Of a stretch of 5,476 nt of DNA, positions 1 to 4,506 are shown one piece after another. The stretch spans positions 1 through 5,476 of the forward strand of contig JAFQAM010000156.1 of NCBI GenBank assembly GCA_017416885.1, read 5' to 3'. The notes below the pieces were generated by a model. It had not been told where the DNA came from. It saw only the letters and a list, made by a program, of their open reading frames with translations, and did not search any database. A program made the translations under genes and the position numbers. Each line of letters opens with the position of its first letter. The stretch's first letter is position 1. This stretch comes from Clostridia bacterium. Lineage in GTDB: Bacteria; Bacillota; Clostridia; Oscillospirales; CAG-272.

Positions 1-280
1 TAAGCCCGTCATCGCGAATAAACCGCTTTATTTCACCGATAATTAACGGAACGGCATAAGTAGAAAACACTGTGCCTTTATCAAGGTCAAAGCTTCTAAT
101 TGCTTTAAGCATTCCAATAGAGCCGATTTGTATTAAGTCCTCATATTCAACGCCCCTATCTCTAAATCTTAATGCAATTGACCTTACAAGTCCTAAGTTA
201 ATTTCCATTAATTTTGATGTTGCGTCTTCATCCCCACTAACAGCTAAGGAAAGTAAGTCTTTATTTACATTATAATCCAT
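1..280 (-). CDS. sigF: RNA polymerase forespore-specific sigma factor F, N-terminal part (cut by window edge)
   Basis: The first 93 codons of a sigma-70 family protein are present; the rest lies left of the window. Residues 48-53 read DLIQIG, the core-polymerase-binding part of region 2. Residues 72-92 read FSTYAVPLIIGEIKRFIRDDG, the region 2.4 signature of the sporulation sigma factors F and G. The FIRDDG ending is closer to SigF (SigG usually has YLRDN), and the position after spoIIAA and spoIIAB identifies it as sigF (spoIIAC). Known role: it directs early transcription in the forespore once released from SpoIIAB. The ATG at 280 is the only available start, because the in-frame codon at 289-287 is a stop. 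It lies 1 nt after the spoIIAB stop with only a weak Shine-Dalgarno (TTGAG), which suggests translational coupling. The N-terminus before region 2 is about 15 residues shorter than in Bacillus subtilis SigF, as recalled from memory. Confidence 0.93.
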   Translation of the reverse strand, partial: MDYNVNKDLLSLAVSGDEDATSKLMEINLGLVRSIALRFRDRGVEYEDLIQIGSIGMLKAIRSFDLDKGTVFSTYAVPLIIGEIKRFIRDDGL

Positions 281-281
281 T

Positions 282-710
282 TTAACTCAATTTTTTTGTC
301 ATTACTATGCGAACGCCTTGTCCGTTTATTGACCGCACATCAAGCTTGTCCATAAATGTTTGCATAACTGCAAATCCCATACCGCTTCGCTCTCCTGTTG
401 TGTCGGTGGTGTAGAGCGGTGTCATTGCTAATTTAACATCTTGAATTCCGCAACCGTTGTCCTTTATTTCAATTACCACAGTTCTATCACTGTAATATTT
501 TACGCCTATGTAAATTATGCCTTCCTTGAACTTGTAGCCGTGTACAATTGAATTGGTTACAGCCTCTGACACGGCGCATTTTATATCGGATATTTCCTCA
601 ATTGTTGGATTTAACTGAGCAATAAATGATGCAACCGCTTGTCTTGCGAGCCCCTCGTTTACTGAGAGAGAAGGCAAATATAACTTCATATGATTATCAC
701 TTTTCTTCAT
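282..710 (-). CDS. spoIIAB: Anti-sigma F factor / serine kinase SpoIIAB
   Basis: This is a 142-residue GHKL-fold protein. In the family it binds and silences SigF and, using ATP, phosphorylates SpoIIAA. Numbering from the chosen start, the ATP-binding N box is EAVTN (E49, N53), the G1 box is DNGCG (from D84), and the G2 region is ERSGMG (107-112). E19 and R23 in NEGLAR match the B. subtilis E16 and R20 that contact SigF and SpoIIAA. The segment VASFIAQL is identical to B. subtilis. An in-frame ATG exists at 719, but the Shine-Dalgarno AAAGGAG (726-720) directly abuts it, whereas it lies 9 nt from the ATG at 710. The 710 start also gives an N-terminus (MKK...) like the B. subtilis MKNE. With this start the gene overlaps the end of spoIIAA by 14 nt. 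No key residue appears to be missing. Confidence 0.95.
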   Translation of the reverse strand: MKKSDNHMKLYLPSLSVNEGLARQAVASFIAQLNPTIEEISDIKCAVSEAVTNSIVHGYKFKEGIIYIGVKYYSDRTVVIEIKDNGCGIQDVKLAMTPLYTTDTTGERSGMGFAVMQTFMDKLDVRSINGQGVRIVMTKKLS

Positions 711-1038
711 TGTCGTCATCTCCTTTGATTTCCATAATTCTTTCTACGCCTGCAAGCTCAAGTATCTTTTTTACTCTTTTACAAGGCTTGTATATTAAAA
801 AGTTAGCTCCAATTTCCTTAGAGGTTGCGTATCTTCCCATAATCAAGCCAAGACCTGATGAATCCATAAATTCAACTACGCTTAAATCGAGCACTACCAT
901 TGCAGGTCTTTTTGAAAAAATATTGCTGTCTATTTTTTCTCTTATTCCTTTAGCACTGTGATGGTCTATATCTCCTCTGATTTTAATTTTTAAAACATGC
1001 TTTTCATATACCATCTCAATGCTTTCACATTCTGTCAT
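697..1038 (-). CDS. spoIIAA: Anti-sigma F factor antagonist SpoIIAA (STAS domain)
   Basis: This is a 113-residue single STAS-domain protein. Known role: unphosphorylated SpoIIAA displaces SigF from SpoIIAB; SpoIIAB phosphorylates it, and the membrane phosphatase SpoIIE, not in this window, reactivates it. The phosphorylation motif DSSGLG is at residues 59-64, with S60 equivalent to B. subtilis S58. GDIDHHSA at 22-29 matches the conserved GELDHHTA, and LGLIMGRY follows the phosphosite as in characterised homologues. The C-terminal tail (GDDDNEEK) is acidic. The ATG at 1038 is preceded by a strong Shine-Dalgarno, AAGGAAGGTG (1053-1044), with 5 nt between its last base and the start codon. It is the first gene of the operon, whose promoter must lie in the spacer with the divergent gene at 1204. 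Confidence 0.96.
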   Translation of the reverse strand: MTECESIEMVYEKHVLKIKIRGDIDHHSAKGIREKIDSNIFSKRPAMVVLDLSVVEFMDSSGLGLIMGRYATSKEIGANFLIYKPCKRVKKILELAGVERIMEIKGDDDNEEK

Positions 1039-1087
1039 ATTTTCACCTTCCTTTTCATAAATTTTAATATTTAATACTTGAATAAAA

Positions 1088-1094
1088 TGTCGAA
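1088..1094. promoter_or_regulatory. Spo0A box upstream of the spoIIA operon
   Basis: TGTCGAA, an exact match to the Spo0A-binding core, sits 50 nt upstream of the spoIIAA start and is followed by AAAA as in strong sites. Read in the direction of spoIIAA it is TTCGACA, so TCGACA (1093-1088) could also serve as a -35 element. A poor -10 candidate, TATTAA (1069-1064), lies 18 nt further on. B. subtilis spoIIA is activated by Spo0A~P with sigma-H polymerase, but I found no sigma-H -10 (GAAT core) on the minus strand of this spacer. The box is solid as a sequence match; the promoter elements are tentative. By chance this heptamer should occur only about 0.02 times in a spacer of this size. Confidence 0.75.
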
Positions 1095-1140
1095 AAAGAT
1101 AGCTGAATTAAAAATTTTCATTGACAAATAACGATAATTA

Positions 1141-1169
1141 TTGACACATTGCTTGACTTATAGTATAAT
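1141..1169 (+). promoter_or_regulatory. Sigma-A promoter for the phosphoesterase operon
   Basis: The -35 TTGACA (1141-1146) and the -10 TATAAT (1164-1169) both match consensus perfectly, with a 17-nt spacer. Transcription should start near 1176, giving a leader of about 28 nt before the ATG at 1204. It points away from spoIIA. A second TTGACA (1121-1126) and a TTGACT (1153-1158) flank the -35 but have no matching -10 at correct spacing. Confidence 0.85.
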
Positions 1170-1203
1170 AAATTTAAATATGGTTTTCTAAAAGGATATA
1201 AAA

Positions 1204-2046
1204 ATGGAGCTTTTACAAATTAAAAGATCTGAGTTCAATTTAGGTCTTAAAAAGGAATACAGATTTTTTCAAATAAGCGATATGCATATATCATACTGCG
1301 ACGGCCTTAGCTCTGCGATTGATATTAATGAGAAAGAGCGTTGTGAAAAGCAGTGGAATAGTATGAAAATACAATTTGCAAATGACAATAATGAGTTTTA
1401 TGACGAAAGATATAATATTGATTCAACTGTTTTGTTGGAAGCATTGTTAAATCACGCAAAGGATTTTAAAGCGAATGCTATTATTTTAAGTGGCGATATA
1501 ATGGACAGAGTTACAGAAAGTAGTATGCGATATTTAAAATCTTTGTTTGAAAAATCAGAAATTCCAATAATTTATTGCCTAGGAAATCATGATTATATGA
1601 ATGAGAATGGCGATAATGTGTGTCAATATGAAAGATTTAAGGATTTTACACAAAATCCTGAATATTTTTCAGTTGATTATGACGAATTCGAGCTTTTAGT
1701 ATTTGATAATAACAAAGCGATAAGCGAAAAGCAGCTTCAATTTTTAAAGGAAAAAATTGCTTCAAACAAAAAACTGCTTTTAGTTGAGCACAAACCTCTT
1801 TTGCTTGGAGAGTTTGGCGAAAAATTATTAAACAAAATTGGCTCTTATTTCTTTATCGGAACTGAAAAGGATGATGATACTACAAAGGAATATGTAAATC
1901 TTGTAAAAGAAAACGGCAATTGCTTTATAGCGGTGTTGTGTGGGCATATTCACTCAGCAAAAGAATATAAAATAACAGATAATTTAATGCAAATTACTAC
2001 TTCAAGCGGATTAATTGGCGCGGGAAGAGAAATAATAATTAAGTGA
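1204..2046 (+). CDS. Calcineurin-like metallophosphoesterase, cytoplasmic, substrate unknown
   Basis: This 280-residue protein carries the full metal-ligand set of the calcineurin-like phosphoesterase fold, in order: SDMH (D26, H28), GDIMD (97-101), GNHD (127-130), EHKP (H196) and GHIH (247-250). Such enzymes use two metal ions, often Mn or Fe, to hydrolyse phosphomonoesters or diesters; the sequence does not reveal the substrate. About 68 residues separate H28 from GDIMD. This is longer than usual for the family and includes a charged, Asn/Glu/Lys-rich stretch (about 41-72), probably an inserted cap or loop. There is no signal peptide or membrane segment, so it should act in the cytoplasm. 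The ATG at 1204 has AAAGGA (1191-1196) upstream at normal spacing. It is the first gene of an apparent operon with the glycosidase 10 nt downstream. Nucleotide, phospholipid head-group or sugar-phosphate substrates are all possible. Confidence 0.9.
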   Translation: MELLQIKRSEFNLGLKKEYRFFQISDMHISYCDGLSSAIDINEKERCEKQWNSMKIQFANDNNEFYDERYNIDSTVLLEALLNHAKDFKANAIILSGDIMDRVTESSMRYLKSLFEKSEIPIIYCLGNHDYMNENGDNVCQYERFKDFTQNPEYFSVDYDEFELLVFDNNKAISEKQLQFLKEKIASNKKLLLVEHKPLLLGEFGEKLLNKIGSYFFIGTEKDDDTTKEYVNLVKENGNCFIAVLCGHIHSAKEYKITDNLMQITTSSGLIGAGREIIIK

Positions 2047-2056
2047 GGAACAAATT

Positions 2057-3769
2057 ATGAAGTTAATTCCATCAGTTAAAGAACAAAAAAAGGGAACAAA
2101 AACTGAAATTTCAGGATGTACCTTTATATTTCCGGAAAATTGCGACAAAAGAGTTGTAAATTTAGCTAAAAAAGTACCGCAAGGCGACAAGGTTGTTAAA
2201 ATTGTCGTTAGTGGATGTAGCGGCTGCAGAGGCGAAAACTACAGAATTACATTTAAGGATGAAATCATAATTTGGTCACCAACATATCAAGGCGCATTTT
2301 ACGGGATTCAAACCTTGCGTCAAATTATTAAAAACGGTTATTATGATGTTGAGGAAATTACCGATAGCCCTGATTATGAGGTAAGAGGCTTTTATTTTGA
2401 TATTACAAGAGGTAGAGTTCCTACACTTGACACTTTAAAGAAGCTCGTTGATAATCTTGCTTACTATAAGCACAATATGCTTCAGCTATATGTAGAGCAT
2501 GTTTTTCCGTTTAAGGAATATGACGGTATATATCAAAGAACAGGCTACATGACACCCGAGGAAACAATCGAGCTTGACAAGTATTGTAAGGAAAACTTTG
2601 TAGAATTAGTGCCTTCGTTATCTTGCTTCGGACATCTTTATGAGCTTTTACAGCACAATCGCAAGGATTTGTGTGAATATGAAAATTATGAGCCAAAGGC
2701 CATACGCTGGGCTGAAAGAATGGGACATCATACAATTGATGTTTCTAATCCTGAAAGCATTGAGCTTATTAAAAGCTTGATTAATCAATATTCTCCACTT
2801 TTCACAAGCGATAAATTCAACATTTGTTGTGATGAAACCTTTGACCTTTGCAATGGCAGAAACCAAGGAAAAGACAAGGCAAGAGAATATGTTAACTTCG
2901 TTAATAAAATCGTTGCTCATGTTAAATCAATCGGTAAAAAGCCAATGATGTGGGGCGATATTATTTCACACCATGTTGAGCTGATTGATGAGCTTGATAA
3001 GGATATAACATTCTTGAGCTGGGGATATAGTCCTAATGAATCACCTGATAGCATTAATAAGGTTAAAGCGGCGAACAAGCCACAGTATGTATGCCCAGGT
3101 CTCAATAACTGGTCAAGCCTTATGGAATTAACTCAGCGTTCAATTCCTAACATCGAAAAAATGGCTCAATACGGTTACGAGGCAGGCGCAAAGGGCATGC
3201 TAACAACCTGTTGGGGCGACTATTGTCATATTTCACCGCTTGAAAGCTGTATGTACGGCTTGATTTTTGCTTGCGCTAAAGCGTGGAATGTAAATTGCAA
3301 ATATGAAAACTTTAACGAGCTAATTGACTTCTTGCATTATGGTTATGATGGAGCAGGTGAGCTTGTTAATAAATTGGCAAATCTACATATTTGTAATTTC
3401 TGGTACGATTTATGCGTACATTATTCAAATGCAAAATTTAATAATAATGCTATGCGTTGCAATACTCCCGGTCCGGATGAGTTAAATGAAGCATTTAATA
3501 AATGTGAGGAACTAATTCCTTACTTTATGGGAACAAAGTGGGAAAATGAGGAAGCAAGAGAAACCTTTCTTATCGTTGCAGAGGGCGTTGAATATATGAT
3601 TTCTATGCTAATTTCAATGCAGAGCGGAGAAAAATGTGGAATAATTCTTAATGATGTTGAGACTTGGTTAAAGGATTATTCAAAATTATATCTGAAGGAG
3701 AGCAAGAAGGGCGAGCTACAAGATTTTGTTAAGGTAATGTATGAGCTTGCGCTTAAGTATCTTGCGTAA
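2057..3769 (+). CDS. Family 20 glycoside hydrolase, predicted intracellular beta-N-acetylhexosaminidase
   Basis: This 570-residue protein resembles GH20 enzymes, which remove terminal GlcNAc or GalNAc by a substrate-assisted retaining mechanism. Residues 1 to about 105 look like the GH20b alpha/beta domain, ending in the typical QGAFYGIQTLRQII. The barrel begins at SPDYEVRGFYFDITRGR (104-120), where R110 is the likely substrate-binding Arg. The catalytic pair is D259-E260 in ICCDETFDL; most GH20 enzymes have HxGGDE here, and the hexosaminidase D-like branch is, from memory, closer. Aromatic pocket candidates are W299 (MWGD), W322 (SWGY) and W386 (CWGD). Residues from about 430 onward look helical. 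It has no signal peptide and many cysteines, including C54xxC57, so it is probably cytoplasmic and acts on imported or recycled amino-sugar glycosides. The Shine-Dalgarno TGAGGA (2044-2049) overlaps the upstream stop codon, implying coupling. GH20 assignment is firm; exact substrate is not. Confidence 0.88.
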   Translation: MKLIPSVKEQKKGTKTEISGCTFIFPENCDKRVVNLAKKVPQGDKVVKIVVSGCSGCRGENYRITFKDEIIIWSPTYQGAFYGIQTLRQIIKNGYYDVEEITDSPDYEVRGFYFDITRGRVPTLDTLKKLVDNLAYYKHNMLQLYVEHVFPFKEYDGIYQRTGYMTPEETIELDKYCKENFVELVPSLSCFGHLYELLQHNRKDLCEYENYEPKAIRWAERMGHHTIDVSNPESIELIKSLINQYSPLFTSDKFNICCDETFDLCNGRNQGKDKAREYVNFVNKIVAHVKSIGKKPMMWGDIISHHVELIDELDKDITFLSWGYSPNESPDSINKVKAANKPQYVCPGLNNWSSLMELTQRSIPNIEKMAQYGYEAGAKGMLTTCWGDYCHISPLESCMYGLIFACAKAWNVNCKYENFNELIDFLHYGYDGAGELVNKLANLHICNFWYDLCVHYSNAKFNNNAMRCNTPGPDELNEAFNKCEELIPYFMGTKWENEEARETFLIVAEGVEYMISMLISMQSGEKCGIILNDVETWLKDYSKLYLKESKKGELQDFVKVMYELALKYLA

Positions 3770-3773
3770 TTAG

Positions 3774-4274
3774 ATGTCAACGATTATAGAAGCGATAAAA
3801 TCGTTTTTTCTTGAAACAGTGGGTAAGGAGCTTTGCGTATTTTTTTGTTCAATGATTCCTATTATTGAATTAAGAGGAGCGGTTCCTATGGGCGCTGTGT
3901 TTGATATGCCTTGGTATTTAACCTATGTATTAAGTGTGCTTGGTAATATGGTTCCTGTTCCGTTTATTCTTTTACTTATCAAAAAGGTAATTGAATTGAT
4001 GTCTAAATCAAAGGTTAAATTTTTCAATAAAATTGCTAACTTTTTACTTCGAAAGGTAGAGAAAAAACGAGCCAAAATTGAGAAATATGCGTTTTGGGGA
4101 GTATGCTTTTTTGTAGCTATTCCGCTACCTGTAACAGGCGCTTGGACAGGCTCCTTAGTGGCATCAATGATTGATATGAAGCCGTGGAAAGCGTTTTTGT
4201 CATGCTTGCTTGGTGTAATGATATCGGGAGTTATTATGACTGTTATTTCCTACGGTATTTCTGCAATTTTTTAA
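3774..4274 (+). CDS. Small integral membrane protein, Sm_multidrug_ex / COG2426 family
   Basis: This 166-residue hydrophobic protein carries the two family hallmarks: ELRGAVPMG (32-40) and AIPLPVTGAWTG (115-126). I see membrane segments at about 18-31, 48-70, 105-132 and 138-162, with a basic, probably cytosolic helix (77-104, rich in K and R) in the middle. The two Pro/Gly motifs could form re-entrant loops; this is inference. The family is annotated as putative small multidrug export protein, but its transport function is poorly supported, so the name should not be read as proven. The ATG at 3774 is preceded in frame by TAG (3771-3773), so no longer form exists. It lies 4 nt after the glycosidase stop with no recognisable Shine-Dalgarno, and translation probably depends on ribosomes finishing the upstream gene. 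Confidence 0.88.
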   Translation: MSTIIEAIKSFFLETVGKELCVFFCSMIPIIELRGAVPMGAVFDMPWYLTYVLSVLGNMVPVPFILLLIKKVIELMSKSKVKFFNKIANFLLRKVEKKRAKIEKYAFWGVCFFVAIPLPVTGAWTGSLVASMIDMKPWKAFLSCLLGVMISGVIMTVISYGISAIF

Positions 4275-4291
4275 AAAATTTTAAAATACTA

Positions 4292-4320
4292 TTGCAATTT
4301 TAAATATAGTATGTTATAAT
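4292..4320 (+). promoter_or_regulatory. Extended -10 promoter of metK
   Basis: The -10 TATAAT (4315-4320) is a perfect match and is preceded by TGT (4312-4314), the extended -10 motif. The -35 is TTGCAA (4292-4297), which matches 4 of 6 consensus bases, with a 17-nt spacer. The start should be near 4327, about 10 nt before riboswitch helix P1, giving a leader of roughly 180 nt. Confidence 0.82.
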
Positions 4321-4325
4321 TGCAA
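4292..4325. repeat. Inverted repeat spanning the metK promoter
   Basis: TTGCAATT (4292-4299) is repeated in perfect inverse as AATTGCAA (4318-4325). The two arms cover the -35 and the end of the -10. A second, interleaved inverted pair is ATACTAT (4286-4292) and ATAGTAT (4306-4312). These could be an operator, but AT-rich promoter DNA makes such symmetry fairly likely by chance. Confidence 0.35.
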
Positions 4326-4335
4326 CGCAAATAAA

Positions 4336-4420
4336 TCTTATCAAGAGTAACGGAGGGACAGGCCCTGAGAAGTTACGGCAACCTATCAAGATGACAAGGT
4401 GCCAATTCCGAGAGATGAGG
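4336..4420 (+). ncRNA. SAM-I (S-box) riboswitch aptamer, apparently without helix P4
   Basis: The sequence contains the conserved SAM-I core. P1 pairs CTTATC (4337-4342) with GATGAG (4414-4419). J1/2 includes AAGAG. P2 pairs GTAAC (4347-4351) with GTTAC (4372-4376), with kink-turn-like GGAGGGA and TGAGAA segments and inner pairs GGG/CCC. The P2 loop GG (4361-4362) can form the usual pseudoknot with CC (4408-4409). P3 pairs GGCAACCT (4377-4384, A4381 bulged) with AGGTGCC (4397-4403), followed by the conserved CAATTCC. Normally a P4 hairpin comes next; here only GAGA (4410-4413) separates CAATTCC from P1. It controls metK, which makes the ligand SAM, and should act as an OFF switch through the terminator at 4440-4464. 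Identity as an S-box RNA is secure; the P4 loss is read directly but the fold was not computed. Confidence 0.94.
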
Positions 4421-4450
4421 CTTTAGTTTTAGAGTATCAGCCCGCGGAAT
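4405..4450 (+). promoter_or_regulatory. Predicted antiterminator of the metK riboswitch
   Basis: ATTCCG (4405-4410) is fully complementary to CGGAAT (4445-4450), a 6-bp helix that consumes J3/4 and the terminator's 5' arm and loop. Inside it, GATG (4414-4417, the P1 3' strand) can pair with TATC (4435-4438), and CTTTA (4421-4425) with TAGAG (4430-4434). Forming this structure excludes P1, the pseudoknot and the terminator, as expected of the SAM-free ON state. Found by manual pairing, not by energy calculation. Confidence 0.6.
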
Positions 4451-4464
4451 ACGCGGGCTTTTTT
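4440..4464 (+). terminator. Intrinsic terminator of the metK riboswitch
   Basis: A 7-bp GC-rich stem, GCCCGCG (4440-4446) with CGCGGGC (4452-4458), has a GAATA loop and is followed by six T (4459-4464). It is the expression platform of the SAM riboswitch. It is also the first strong terminator downstream of the gene ending at 4274, so it probably stops read-through from that operon too. Confidence 0.92.
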
Positions 4465-4506
4465 ATCGAAATTTGACGAACCTGTCACCGTATAAAAGGA
4501 GTAAAA

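Noticed and set aside
72..275. Open frame of 67 codons on the plus strand
   Set aside because: It is the antisense shadow of sigF, which has clear sigma-70 region 2 motifs on the minus strand.
626..961. Open frame of 111 codons on the plus strand
   Set aside because: It lies antisense to spoIIAA and spoIIAB, has no credible ribosome binding site, and its translation is low-complexity Ser/Leu/Ile-rich.
1125..1143. Imperfect inverted repeat CAAATAA/TTATTG, with a Fur-box-like GATAATTATT inside
   Set aside because: Arms are short and AT-only apart from the ends, and similarity to a Fur box is poor; no iron-related gene is nearby.
2511..3105. Three minus-strand open frames inside the glycosidase gene
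   Set aside because: They mutually overlap and run antisense to a full-length conserved GH20 gene; they carry no recognisable motif.
4265..4280. Perfect 16-bp AT palindrome (AATTTTTT/AAAAAATT) overlapping the stop codon of the membrane protein
   Set aside because: It has no G-C pairs, so it is too weak for a convincing intrinsic terminator; best seen as AT-rich sequence.
4474..4480. TGACGAA, a match to the relaxed Spo0A consensus, in the metK leader
   Set aside because: The relaxed motif is expected two or three times by chance in a window this size, and this copy lies downstream of the transcription start, after the terminator.
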